From: Alphaproteobacteria bacterium
GTDB lineage: Bacteria > Pseudomonadota > Alphaproteobacteria > Rhodobacterales > Rhodobacteraceae
Assembly (NCBI GenBank): GCA_030429105.1
Contig: JAUIDE010000029.1
Coordinates: 1-42,435, forward strand
Reading direction: 5' to 3'
DNA length: 42,435 nucleotides
The notes under the pieces were generated by a model. The model was not told the DNA's origin. It saw only the letters and a program-made list of their open reading frames with translations, and searched no databases. The position numbers and the translations under genes were made by a program. Shown piece after piece: positions 27,608 through 35,620 of this stretch; position 1 is the first letter of the stretch, and each line of letters opens with the position of its first letter.

Positions 27608-28900
27608 GTGAACGAGGGCCGCGCCGCGGCGATCTGGCGCGCCGGGCCAGGCGGGGACGGGCCCGCGCCGCCCGGCTGGGCGCATGGCCTGCTTCCGGGC
27701 GACAGGCTCGCGCCCGGCGCGGCGCGGCTTCTGGCCTCTGCGCCGCCCGGGGCCGAGACGGTGATCGTGGACGATGCAAGCGGGGCGGACGGGGCGCCGC
27801 GGTTCAAACCCTGTTTCGACCCGCTGCTGCTGGAGCGGATCGACTATGTGGGCAGGGCCGTCTTCTTCCGGGAGCGCGCGATCGGCCCGGAGGGCGCCGC
27901 CGCGCTCGCCGCCGGCGCGCGCCCGGCTTCGCTGCTCCGGCGGGGCATGTGCGTCGCCCATCTGCCCTATCCGGCCGTGATCCTCGGGCCGGGGGAGGAG
28001 AGGCCGCTCTCCGAGCCGCCCCTGCGCGCGCCGCCCGGCCCCGTCGCGGCGATCATCCCGAACCGGAACAGCCCCGCCCTCCTTCGCGCCGCCATCGCCG
28101 CGCTGGACGGGGAACCGGAGCCCCCCGCGCTCGTCATCGTCGACAACGGCAGCGACGATGCGGAGACGCTGGCGCTCTACGCCGCGCTCTCCGGCAGGCT
28201 GCGGACGATCGTGGAGCGGCGCCCCGCGCCCTTCAACTTCGCGGCGATGGTCAACCGCGGCGCGGCGCTCGCCCTCGCCGCCTGGCCGGAGATTGCGGCG
28301 CTCCTCCTCCTCAACAACGACATTTCCGCCCCGGCGCCCGACTGGCTCCGCCTGATGGAGGAGACGCTGGCGGCGCCCGGAATCGGGATCGTCGGCGCCA
28401 AGCTGCTGTTCCCCAACCGGACGATCCAGCATGCGGGGGTGATCGTCGGCCATGGCGGCGTCGCCGGGCATGAGCTGAAGGGCGCCCCGGAGGATGCGCC
28501 CGGCCTCTGCGGCCGCATGGCCGCGCCGCATCTGCGGGAGGCGGCGACGGCGGCGGCGATGCTGGTGCGGCGGGAGGCCTGGGAGGCGGTGGGCGGGTTC
28601 GACGCGCGGGCCTTCCCCGTCGCCTTCAACGATGTGGATTTCTGCCTTCGCGCGGGCGCGGCGGGCTGGGAGACGGCGCTCGACCCACGGGCCGTCCTTA
28701 TCCATCACGAGGGAGCCTCGCGGCGCCGGGCCTTTTCGCTTCCGTATTTTCTCGCCCGCCAGCGGGAGCGCGCGATGCTGAGGCTCCGTCACGGCACGCT
28801 CTGGCGGCGGGACCGGTTCGAGAGCCCGTGGCGGGACCTCTCCCGGCTCGATGAATTCGTGTTCCGGGAGCGGCGCAGCCTTCCGCCCCTCCGGTTCTAG
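27608..28900 (+). CDS. Family 2 glycosyltransferase
   Basis: 430 residues from GTG 27608, which has GAGG five bases upstream; a TTG at 27593 would add five residues. The first ~120 residues are not assigned. The GT-A domain starts at VAAIIPNRNSPALLRAAI and continues with ALVIVDNGSDD, the metal/nucleotide-sugar site LLLLNNDIS (an NND variant of DXD) and GGFDARAFPVAFNDVDFCLRAG, as in rhamnosyl- and O-antigen-type GT2 enzymes. No membrane segment is evident. It diverges from the PKS across 131 bp, so it may glycosylate the PKS product, or it may serve cell-surface polysaccharide. Its stop overlaps that of the TRAP permease tail-to-tail (CTAG). Confidence 0.88.
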   Translation: MNEGRAAAIWRAGPGGDGPAPPGWAHGLLPGDRLAPGAARLLASAPPGAETVIVDDASGADGAPRFKPCFDPLLLERIDYVGRAVFFRERAIGPEGAAALAAGARPASLLRRGMCVAHLPYPAVILGPGEERPLSEPPLRAPPGPVAAIIPNRNSPALLRAAIAALDGEPEPPALVIVDNGSDDAETLALYAALSGRLRTIVERRPAPFNFAAMVNRGAALALAAWPEIAALLLLNNDISAPAPDWLRLMEETLAAPGIGIVGAKLLFPNRTIQHAGVIVGHGGVAGHELKGAPEDAPGLCGRMAAPHLREAATAAAMLVRREAWEAVGGFDARAFPVAFNDVDFCLRAGAAGWETALDPRAVLIHHEGASRRRAFSLPYFLARQRERAMLRLRHGTLWRRDRFESPWRDLSRLDEFVFRERRSLPPLRF

Positions 28901-30753
28901 GCCGCCCGGCGGCGCAGGCGCGTCGCCCAGAACCCGAGCGCCAGCGCGCCGCCCGCGAGGTTGACCCAGATCGCCCCCTCCATCGCCCCATGCGGCAGGA
29001 GGATCGCGACGCCGCAGGCGGCGAGGAGCCATCGTTCTGCCCCGTCGATCCGGCGCACGAGGAACCCCGCGACCGCGCCGGTGACAAGCCAGACGCCGAG
29101 AAGCGCGGTCGCGACCGTCACCGCCACGTCGAGCGGCTCGCCGATCAGGATCAGCTCCGGGGAGGCGGCGAAGAGGAAGGGGATGAGATAGGCGGGCCAG
29201 GCGATCCGAACCGCCTCCCACCCCGTCGCCATGGGCGGCGCCTTCGCCATGTTCGCCGCGACGAAGGCGGCGATGGCGACCGGCGGGGTGAGCATCGAGA
29301 GCATCCCGAAATAGAGGACGAAAAGATGCGCGGACATCGGCTCGAGCCCCAGTTGCACCAGCGGCGGCGCGGCCAGCGAGGCGAGCAGAAGATAGACGCC
29401 GACAGTCGGCAGCCCCATCCCCATCACGATGCAGACCGCGGCGGTGACGAGGAGGAGCATCAGGAGGCTCGACTTGCCGAGCTGCACGAGGAAGAAGCCG
29501 AGCCCGAAGGAGAGGCCGGACCGGGCGACGAGCCCGATGATCATCCCCGCCACGGCGCAGATCAGGATGATCTCGACCGCCGCCTTGCCGGCGCCCACCA
29601 GCGTCTCCCCGATTGTCGGGAGCGTCGCGCGGCGCCCATCATAGCTGAACCGCAGCGAGAGCAGAAAGAGCGCCAGCACCGCCAGGAGGGCGGCGCTTTC
29701 CGGCCTGAGGTTGAAGGCGAAGAGCCCGACGACGAGCACGACGAAGGGCAGGAAGACGAACCAGCCGCGCCCGATCACCCGCCCGAGCGGCGGGATGCGC
29801 GATTCCTCGATCCGCTCCACACCGAGCCGCCCCGCCTCGGAATCGGCGAAGACAAACAGGCTGAAATAGTAGAGGAGGCTGGGGACGAGCGCCGCCAGCA
29901 TGACCTCGACATAGGAGGCCTGCAACGCCTCCGCGAGGAGGAAGGCCGCGGCGCCCATGATCGGCGGCATGAGCTGCCCGCCGGTGGAGGCGGAGGCTTC
30001 GATCGCCGCGGCGGTCTTCGGGCTGTAACCGCCGGATTTCATCATCGGAATCGTCACGGCGCCGGTGGAGGCGACGTTCGCGACCGCGCTGCCGGAGACC
30101 GAGCCGAAGAAGGCCGAGCCGAGGATGGCGATCTTCCCCGCCCCGCCGCGCCGCCGCCCGGCGAGCGCCATCGAGAGATCGGAGAAGAACCCCGCGCCCC
30201 CGGTGGCGAGCAGGAGCTGGGAGAGGATCAGGAATGGCACGACGACGGCGACGGCGATGGAGAGCGCCGCCCCGGCGAGCGAGGCGCTGTCGAGCACGAG
30301 GAAGGTGAGGAGCCGGTCCCACCGGATCGCCTTGCTCTGGAGCGGCCCGGCCATCTGGTCCGCCACGAGAGCGTAGAGGCAGACGATTCCGAGGATGGCG
30401 ATCAGCGCCCATCCCATCGTCCGCCGCACCGCCTCGAGGATCAGCACGAGGCCGAGGACGGAGACGGCCAGCGCCTCTTCCGGGTGGTAGAAGACGTTCT
30501 GCGCCAGTTCCTGGAACCGGATCGCGAGCCAGAGCCCGAAGCCGAGCGAGGCGATCGCGAGGAGGCGGGAAAGGCCGGGCGCCCCGCCCGGCCGCGTCAG
30601 GAAGGCGAGCGCCAGCGCCAGCGCCAGCGCCGCGATCAGCACCTGTTCCGGGTAGACGCGCCAGCCGAGGAAGAGCGGCGCGCCCGAAGCCCAGAAGACG
30701 GAGACGAGCGCGACGAGCGCGGAAAGCCCGGCGACGACCCGCCCTTCGCTCAT
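28897..30753 (-). CDS. TRAP transporter fused 4TM/12TM permease (TAXI type)
   Basis: A membrane permease of 618 residues in which the small DctQ-like and large DctM-like subunits are one chain, as usual in TAXI-type TRAP systems. Many hydrophobic helices run along its whole length. SAFFGSVSGSAVANVASTGAVTIP and ASASTGGQLMPPIMGAAAFL are the conserved DctM-like transport motifs, repeated in the second half by MGMGLPTVGVYLLLA and GMLSMLTPPVAIAAF. It drives uptake of an organic acid using a sodium or proton gradient. It lies 22 bp downstream of its binding protein. The substrate is unknown; a carboxylate degraded by the neighbouring enzymes is the best guess. Confidence 0.95.
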   Translation of the reverse strand: MSEGRVVAGLSALVALVSVFWASGAPLFLGWRVYPEQVLIAALALALALAFLTRPGGAPGLSRLLAIASLGFGLWLAIRFQELAQNVFYHPEEALAVSVLGLVLILEAVRRTMGWALIAILGIVCLYALVADQMAGPLQSKAIRWDRLLTFLVLDSASLAGAALSIAVAVVVPFLILSQLLLATGGAGFFSDLSMALAGRRRGGAGKIAILGSAFFGSVSGSAVANVASTGAVTIPMMKSGGYSPKTAAAIEASASTGGQLMPPIMGAAAFLLAEALQASYVEVMLAALVPSLLYYFSLFVFADSEAGRLGVERIEESRIPPLGRVIGRGWFVFLPFVVLVVGLFAFNLRPESAALLAVLALFLLSLRFSYDGRRATLPTIGETLVGAGKAAVEIILICAVAGMIIGLVARSGLSFGLGFFLVQLGKSSLLMLLLVTAAVCIVMGMGLPTVGVYLLLASLAAPPLVQLGLEPMSAHLFVLYFGMLSMLTPPVAIAAFVAANMAKAPPMATGWEAVRIAWPAYLIPFLFAASPELILIGEPLDVAVTVATALLGVWLVTGAVAGFLVRRIDGAERWLLAACGVAILLPHGAMEGAIWVNLAGGALALGFWATRLRRRAA

Positions 30754-30775
30754 CGCCCGGCCTCCGCCCGAGGGC

Positions 30776-31717
30776 CTATTCCTTCCAGACGCCCATTTCC
30801 TTGTAGAACTTAACGGCGCCCGGGTGGTAGGCGACGTTCACATTCTTCGCCATGCCTTCCTTGGTGAAGCCGGCCCAGACCGGCCCCTGCGCCAGCACGG
30901 CCGCCTCCTGCTCCCAGAGCGCCTTCACCGCGGCGTAGACGATGTCTTCCGAGACGTCCTTGCCGGCGAAGAGCGTGTAGTCAAAGACGTTCACATTGGT
31001 CGGCCCGGAGATGCCGGGAATGTTGCTGTCCGCGTCGAGCTTCTGGAGATAGGTCTGCGGCAGGAACTCGCGCATCCTCTCGATGGCCTCCGGGCTGTCG
31101 TCGAAGGAGAGGTAGCGGATGCCGAAGCTCGCGTCGAATTCCCGGCTGTTGCCGGCCCCGACGACGACGATGGCGACATCGGCCGTTCCCTCCGCGAAGC
31201 TCGACCACATGCGCGGGAAGTTCGGCACGGGCACTTCGGAGACGCCGGAGAGGTCGAGCCCGGCATTCGCGAAATAGCCGCGGGTGACATAATCTCCCAG
31301 CTCCCGGTCGGCGAAGACGGGCACGCGCTTGCCGACGAGATCGGCGACGCTCATGATGTCGCTGTCCCGCCGCACGACATAGGCGTTGCGGAAGGGCATC
31401 AGCGTCGCGACCATCATCAGGTTCGGCGTGCCGCGCCCCTCGGACATGCCGGTTCCCGTCACGGCGTAGTGCAGCTGCACGATGTTGGAGATGCCGAACT
31501 CGATCTCCCCCGCATTCACGAGCGGCATGTAGTCAGAGGTGTTGGCCAGCTCCTGCGGGCGCATCTGGATCGGCCCGGCCTCGGAGATCGCCGCGGCGAG
31601 GGCGCGGCCGACCTGGCTCGTCCCCCCCGTCGCCGTGGAGCCGAGGCCGACGACCTGCGCGGCGGCGGCGGAGGCCATGAGCCCGAAAGCTGCGGCGGCG
31701 GCGAATGTCTTGAACAT
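30776..31717 (-). CDS. TAXI-family TRAP solute-binding protein
   Basis: A periplasmic binding protein of 313 residues. It has a signal peptide (MFKTFAAAAAFGLMASAAAA, cleavage after AAA) and then the TAXI start GLGSTATGGTSQVGRALA. NAGEIEFGISN and VGKRVPVFADRELG are further family segments. It delivers substrate to the fused permease encoded immediately downstream. It lies 24 bp after the racemase-fold gene and is probably the second gene of that operon. Confidence 0.94.
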   Translation of the reverse strand: MFKTFAAAAAFGLMASAAAAQVVGLGSTATGGTSQVGRALAAAISEAGPIQMRPQELANTSDYMPLVNAGEIEFGISNIVQLHYAVTGTGMSEGRGTPNLMMVATLMPFRNAYVVRRDSDIMSVADLVGKRVPVFADRELGDYVTRGYFANAGLDLSGVSEVPVPNFPRMWSSFAEGTADVAIVVVGAGNSREFDASFGIRYLSFDDSPEAIERMREFLPQTYLQKLDADSNIPGISGPTNVNVFDYTLFAGKDVSEDIVYAAVKALWEQEAAVLAQGPVWAGFTKEGMAKNVNVAYHPGAVKFYKEMGVWKE

Positions 31718-31741
31718 GTCAGTCTCCCTGTTTTCTTGTCG

Positions 31742-32488
31742 TCAGTGTTTCTCGAACAGCGGCCCCCAGCCGCCGAACCTGTCCTCGATCCCCATCGCGC
31801 GGAGCGCGTGCCAGTAGGTGGCGGAATTGATCGCGACGAAAGGCTTCCCGTATTCGCGCTCGAGGTCGAGGCAGAGCGAGACCATCGAGAGGTTCGTGCC
31901 GACCTGCACGAAGGCGTCCACATCGTCCCCGTCCATCTCCGCCACATGGGCGCGGAGGTCTTCCGGCTGGACCTGCGCGATGGCGACCGGGCTCGGGCAT
32001 TTCAGGCCCCGGAAGCGCACGACCTCGAAGCCGCAATCCTGGAAGAAGCGCGTCACGTTCCGGTCCGAGACCGGGAAATAGGGGGAGATGACGGCGATCC
32101 GCCTGACCTTGAAGAGGTTCAGCGCCGCCTCGCAGGCGAAGGAGCCGGCGGAGACGCGAAGGCCGCAGCGCGCCTCCAGCGCCCGCATCCGCGCCTCTGA
32201 GGCGGCGCGGCCGTCCCAGAACATCAGCGCCGACATGCCCATGATGAGATAGTCTGGCTCGCAGGTCAGGCAGCGGTCCACCGCGTCGTTCAGCGTGGCG
32301 CCGATGGCCTCCACCAGCGCGACGAAATCCTCGTCGCTCGCGACCTTCATGTTGGGGACGTAGATGCGGCCGAAATGGTTGGTCACGCCCGGAACGCGGA
32401 GCGAATCCATGTCCGGCTGCACGATGGTGTTCGTGGAGGGCGCGACCACCGCGAACTTGCAGCGCCAGCCCAGCGCATCTTTCGGCAT
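31742..32488 (-). CDS. Asp/Glu racemase-superfamily protein (maleate isomerase / arylmalonate decarboxylase fold)
   Basis: 248 residues. FAVVAPSTNTIVQPDMDSL (residues 12-30) is the substrate carboxylate loop of the maleate cis-trans isomerase/arylmalonate decarboxylase group. At the two positions where the family carries catalytic cysteines it reads LIMGMSALMFW (81-91) and VQVGTNLSM (194-202), with Ser and Thr/Asn instead of Cys. So isomerase or racemase chemistry by the classical two-Cys mechanism is unlikely. It is the first gene of the minus-strand operon with the TAXI transporter and has a good promoter flanked by an operator. Likely a lyase, decarboxylase or isomerase acting on the imported acid; the exact reaction is not determinable. 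Confidence 0.82.
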   Translation of the reverse strand: MPKDALGWRCKFAVVAPSTNTIVQPDMDSLRVPGVTNHFGRIYVPNMKVASDEDFVALVEAIGATLNDAVDRCLTCEPDYLIMGMSALMFWDGRAASEARMRALEARCGLRVSAGSFACEAALNLFKVRRIAVISPYFPVSDRNVTRFFQDCGFEVVRFRGLKCPSPVAIAQVQPEDLRAHVAEMDGDDVDAFVQVGTNLSMVSLCLDLEREYGKPFVAINSATYWHALRAMGIEDRFGGWGPLFEKH

Positions 32489-32514
32489 TGCGGCCCTCCC
32501 TCGCTCCCTAGGAC

Positions 32515-32543
32515 ATAAGATATCGCTTTAACGATGACGTCAA
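32515..32543 (-). promoter_or_regulatory. Sigma-70-type promoter of the racemase/TRAP operon
   Basis: On the minus strand, TTGACG (32543-32538), a 17-bp spacer and TCTTAT (32520-32515) lie 27 bp upstream of the racemase-fold ATG. The -35 matches 5 of 6 and the -10 matches 4 of 6 consensus bases. Operator A begins 5 bp upstream of the -35 box. Confidence 0.6.
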
Positions 32544-32547
32544 GAAT

Positions 32548-32559
32548 TTGTCCGGACAG
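32548..32559. promoter_or_regulatory. Operator A (TTGTCCGGACAG)
   Basis: The core TGTCCGGACA (32549-32558) is a perfect palindrome. It is one of four related sites in this island (also 32609, 35582, 37826). It lies between the divergent racemase-fold and lyase genes. The probable ligand is the GntR/UTRA protein encoded at 33512-34261, since the size and symmetry suit that family and no other regulator lies within the island. Confidence 0.7.
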
Positions 32560-32570
32560 ATGCAGGCCAG

Positions 32571-32599
32571 TTGACCGAAGCCCGCGCGGCGCCTAACTG
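32571..32599 (+). promoter_or_regulatory. Possible promoter of the isocitrate lyase-family gene
   Basis: TTGACC (32571-32576), a 17-bp spacer, then TAACTG (32594-32599). The -35 box is good and the -10 box weak. Operator B starts 10 bp downstream, at the expected transcription start, and operator A lies 12 bp upstream of the -35, so binding at both would bracket the polymerase. Confidence 0.4.
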
Positions 32600-32608
32600 T
32601 CGGAGAAT

Positions 32609-32620
32609 TTGTATGGACAA
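32609..32620. promoter_or_regulatory. Operator B (TTGTATGGACAA)
   Basis: Arms TTGT and ACAA around a non-palindromic ATGG centre. Its centre is 61 bp from that of operator A, about six helical turns, and both are preceded by AATT. It lies 30 bp upstream of the lyase start codon. Confidence 0.7.
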
Positions 32621-32649
32621 GTCCGCCGCGCGCGGGACGGGAGGAAGAG

Positions 32650-33507
32650 ATGGCCGATCCGAAACTCCGCCGGATGATCGCGGCGGGGGACTTCATCGCC
32701 GCGCCCGGCGTCTTCGACATGATCTCGGCGCTGGTGGCGGACGGAATGGGGTTCGACGCCCTCTACGTCACCGGCTACGGCGTCTCCGCCTCTCATCTCG
32801 GCCTGCCGGACGCCGGGCTGATGACCTTCACCGACATGGAGAGCCGGGTGCGGCGCATCGTGGAGGGAACCTCGACGCCCGTGATCGCGGACGCCGACAC
32901 CGGCTATGGCGGGCTCCTCAACGTCCGGCACACGGTGCGCGCCTATGAGGCGGCTGGGGTGACCGCGATCCAGATCGAGGATCAGGAATATCCGAAGAAA
33001 TGCGGCCACACGCCGGGCAAGCGCGTCGTGCCGATGGAGGACATGCTGGCGAAGATCCGCGTCGCCGTGGACACGCGCCGGAGCGAGGACTTCCTCGTCA
33101 TCGCGCGGACGGACAGCCGCGCCGTCCTCGGCCTCGACGAGGCGATTCGCCGGGGCGAGGCGTTCCGCGCGGCCGGGGCGGACGTCATTTTCGTCGAAGC
33201 GCCGGAGAGCGAGGCCGAGATGCGGGCGGTGACCGAAGCCATCGACGCGCCGCACATGGCCAACATGGTGCCGGGCGGCAAGACGCCGATCCTCTCCTCG
33301 GATTCCCTGAAGGCGCTCGGCTTCGCCATCGGCATCCACCCGGCGCTCGGCTTCCTCGCGGTCGGCGCGGCTCTGAAATCCGCCTATGGGGCGCTGAAGG
33401 AGACGGGAACTTCCGAAAGCGCGGCGTTGGAGGATTTCGGGGCGTTCAGCCGGCTCGTCGGCTTTCAGGACGTGTGGGATTTCGACCGGAAATGGGCGGA
33501 GGGGTGA
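32650..33507 (+). CDS. Isocitrate lyase / PEP mutase family carboxylate lyase
   Basis: A TIM-barrel lyase of 285 residues that cleaves or decarboxylates a 2-hydroxy- or 2-methyl-dicarboxylate. The metal-binding DADTGYGG is at 81-88, and the catalytic loop KKCGHTPGK has Cys118 as in isocitrate and methylisocitrate lyases. The PGVFDMISALVADGMGFDALYVTG opening and VIARTDSRAV are typical of the methylisocitrate/2,3-dimethylmalate lyase and oxaloacetate decarboxylase group. GGAGG precedes the ATG. It diverges from the racemase-fold/TRAP operon across a control region carrying operators A and B, so it belongs to the same pathway. Exact substrate unknown. Confidence 0.9.
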   Translation: MADPKLRRMIAAGDFIAAPGVFDMISALVADGMGFDALYVTGYGVSASHLGLPDAGLMTFTDMESRVRRIVEGTSTPVIADADTGYGGLLNVRHTVRAYEAAGVTAIQIEDQEYPKKCGHTPGKRVVPMEDMLAKIRVAVDTRRSEDFLVIARTDSRAVLGLDEAIRRGEAFRAAGADVIFVEAPESEAEMRAVTEAIDAPHMANMVPGGKTPILSSDSLKALGFAIGIHPALGFLAVGAALKSAYGALKETGTSESAALEDFGAFSRLVGFQDVWDFDRKWAEG

Positions 33508-33511
33508 GCCC

Positions 33512-34261
33512 CTACCGCCCCTCCAGCGTCAATGCGCTGCGGTGGATGTAGCGTTCCCCGCCATGGTGCCAATTGAACGAGGCGATGAGCGTTCCTGAGG
33601 CGGCGGAATAGCGCCTGAGGATGCGGAGCGCGGCGCCGCCGGCCGGGGCGCCGAGCGCGGCGGCGGCGTGGTAGGGGAGGGGGAGGGCCTGCACCTCCTG
33701 GATCGCCTCCACGATCCGCTCCCCGCTCGCCGCCTCGAGCGCGGCGTAGACCGGGCCGCGCGCCGAGGCGAGCTCCCGTATGCGCGGCGCGAAACGGAGC
33801 GGCACATAGCTCTCGATCAGCGCCAGCGCCTCCCCTTTCGCCTTCGTGCGCCGGACGCCGCGGAAGAAGCACCAGCGCTCCCCGGCTTTACCGCCGATGC
33901 GGGGGGCGATGGCGGCGTCGAGCTCGATCTCGTCCACCCTCAGGAGCTCGAGCGGCGCCTCAAGCGCATATTGCGTGAGTTCGGAGACGGAGCGGTAGGA
34001 CTGGACGAAGACGCCGGCCGGCGCGTCCCGCACCACACGGCTCCCGGCGCCCTGCACCCGGTCCACCATGCCGTCCTCCTGCAGGCGGCGAAGCGCCTCG
34101 CGCACGGTGAACCGGCTGGCGGAGAAGATGCGGCAGAGTTCGGATTCGCTCGGCAGCGAGCCGCCGACCGGATAGCGCCCGGCGGCGATGTCCTCTCGGA
34201 GCGTGCGGAGGATTTCCGCGTAGCGCGGCGTCCTCGCTCCCTCTTCCTTGCTCTCCGTCAT
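33512..34261 (-). CDS. GntR-family regulator with UTRA ligand domain
   Basis: 249 residues. The N-terminal winged helix-turn-helix is RYAEILRTLREDIAAG, then SLPSESELCRIFSASRFTVREALRRLQEDGMVDRVQGAGSRV. The C-terminal UTRA domain (from about residue 90) contains FFRGVRRTKAKGEALALIESYVP and ends GGERYIHRSALTLEGR. HutC-type regulators of this kind repress catabolic genes and release DNA on binding a pathway metabolite. ATG 34261 has GGAAGGA six bases upstream and is preferred over an in-frame ATG at 34294. It lies centrally in the island and convergent with the lyase gene (gap 4 bp). It is the obvious candidate to bind the four palindromes. No copy is seen before its own start. Confidence 0.92.
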   Translation of the reverse strand: MTESKEEGARTPRYAEILRTLREDIAAGRYPVGGSLPSESELCRIFSASRFTVREALRRLQEDGMVDRVQGAGSRVVRDAPAGVFVQSYRSVSELTQYALEAPLELLRVDEIELDAAIAPRIGGKAGERWCFFRGVRRTKAKGEALALIESYVPLRFAPRIRELASARGPVYAALEAASGERIVEAIQEVQALPLPYHAAAALGAPAGGAALRILRRYSAASGTLIASFNWHHGGERYIHRSALTLEGR

Positions 34262-34322
34262 CGAAAATCCTTCCCCAAAGCGGCGGCGAGCCATAGCCCT
34301 GCGGCGCGCCGCCGCGCAAGCG

Positions 34323-35531
34323 TCAGGTGACGGACTCCAGATCGCGCAGCGACTGGATCATCGAGGAGCGGAGCACATAGGCGCGGTGGCGCGCCGGGTC
34401 CGCCGCCGTGGCGCGCAGCTCGTCATGGTGCGCGCGGCGCTTCGCCGGGTCCCGCTCGTTCAGGATCGCGCGGTTGCGGAGCGCCTGCGCCTGCACTGTC
34501 TCGAGGGCGACCTTCCGGCGCTGCCGCTCATAGCGGTCCATCAGCGAAAGGTCGGCCCCGCGCCAGACGGCGGAAAGCTTCTCCGCGAGGTTCACCGCAT
34601 CGTGGATGCCGCCGTTCATCCCCATCCCGCCCAGCGGATTGTTGAGATGCGCGGCGTCCCCGGCGAGGAATATGCGGCCATGAACATAGCGGTCCGCCAC
34701 CCGTTCATGCACGCGATAGGCGGTCTTGTGCGCGACCTCGTAGGGCGCGCCTGTCGGCAGCACGGCCTGAAGCCGCCGCTCCACGATCTCCGGGTCCAGC
34801 ACCGCCTCGTCGGAGAGCGACGGGTCGGTCGGCAGCAGGACGCGCCAGAGCGTCGGCGTGCGGAGGAGGACGAGCCATTCCTCCGGGTCCGAAATGTAGG
34901 CGATGTCGGCGAGGCCGGGGATCGCCTCGTCATAGCGGAAGGGGGTGGAAAGGGAGAGGAAGATCTCCGGGATTGTCAGGCCCGGGAAATCGGCGCCGAC
35001 CGATTTCCGCACGGCGGAGCGCGCGCCGTCCGCCCCGATCAGGAACCGTCCGCGCAGCCGCTCCTCGCTCCCGTCCGCCCGGCGGATGACCGCCTCCACA
35101 TGGTCCGCCCCCTGCGAGGCCGAGACGACCGTCACCTCCGTCAGCAAGTCTGCGCCCGGGTCGGCGTCGAGCCGCGCGCGCGCCGCCTCGGTCAGCTTCC
35201 ACTGCTCGGCCTGGAGCCGGTAGGGATGGTCGGTGTCCTCCGCCAGAAGGCCGAGGTCGAAGGTCGCCACCTCGCCCTCCTTCCGGTCCCGGAACTGCCA
35301 GAAGGGGCATTTGATGCCGCGCTCGATCAGCCCGTCCGCGAGGCCGAGGCGGGAGAGGAAGTCCAGCGTCGGCGGATGGAAGGTGGAGGCCCGGAGGTCG
35401 ACCGCGAGATCGGCGGAGGCTTCGAGCACCGTGACCGGAATTCCCTCTGCCCGCAGCGCGACCGCGGCGACGAGCCCGACAGGCCCCGCCCCGGCGACCA
35501 GAACCCGATCCTCGGCCTTGCTCATTCGCAT
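34323..35531 (-). CDS. FAD-dependent aromatic-type monooxygenase
   Basis: A group A flavin monooxygenase of 402 residues (PheA/UbiH/PHBH-like). The FAD-binding GAGPVGLVAAVALRAEG is near residue 13. The DG motif, binding NAD(P)H and FAD, is LIGADGARSAVRK. The GD motif is IFLAGDAAHLNNPLGGMGMN. It hydroxylates an aromatic or similar ring or ketone using NAD(P)H and O2; the substrate is unknown. A second ATG two codons in (35525) is equally possible. It diverges from the SDR pair, with operator C between them. Confidence 0.9.
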   Translation of the reverse strand: MRMSKAEDRVLVAGAGPVGLVAAVALRAEGIPVTVLEASADLAVDLRASTFHPPTLDFLSRLGLADGLIERGIKCPFWQFRDRKEGEVATFDLGLLAEDTDHPYRLQAEQWKLTEAARARLDADPGADLLTEVTVVSASQGADHVEAVIRRADGSEERLRGRFLIGADGARSAVRKSVGADFPGLTIPEIFLSLSTPFRYDEAIPGLADIAYISDPEEWLVLLRTPTLWRVLLPTDPSLSDEAVLDPEIVERRLQAVLPTGAPYEVAHKTAYRVHERVADRYVHGRIFLAGDAAHLNNPLGGMGMNGGIHDAVNLAEKLSAVWRGADLSLMDRYERQRRKVALETVQAQALRNRAILNERDPAKRRAHHDELRATAADPARHRAYVLRSSMIQSLRDLESVT

Positions 35532-35546
35532 CCCTCCAACGTCGCG

Positions 35547-35574
35547 AGGGTATGCGGCGCAGCCCTGCGGTCAA
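35547..35574 (-). promoter_or_regulatory. Possible promoter of the FAD monooxygenase gene
   Basis: On the minus strand, TTGACC (35574-35569), a 16-bp spacer and TACCCT (35552-35547). Operator C starts 7 bp upstream of the -35 box, the same arrangement as operator A at the racemase promoter. Confidence 0.4.
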
Positions 35575-35581
35575 GCGATAT

Positions 35582-35593
35582 TTGTCTGGACAA
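35582..35593. promoter_or_regulatory. Operator C (TTGTCTGGACAA)
   Basis: Arms TTGTC and GACAA around a TG centre, the closest match to the shared consensus. It lies in the 89-bp gap between the divergent monooxygenase and SDR genes, 27 bp upstream of the SDR ATG, so it could control both. Confidence 0.72.
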
Positions 35594-35620
35594 GGCGGCG
35601 CGACGCGTGAAGATGCGGCG

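Noticed and set aside
19908-27611. Very long open frames on the plus strand opposite the PKS and oxoamine synthase (about 1020 and 1090 codons)
   Set aside because: Their translations are low-complexity Arg/Gly/Ala/Asp-rich text with no domain, typical of antisense frames in high-GC DNA. The minus strand carries complete PKS domains.
27566-29221. 551-codon minus-strand open frame across the glycosyltransferase
   Set aside because: It spans two real genes and has no recognisable domain. The GT2 motifs are on the plus strand.
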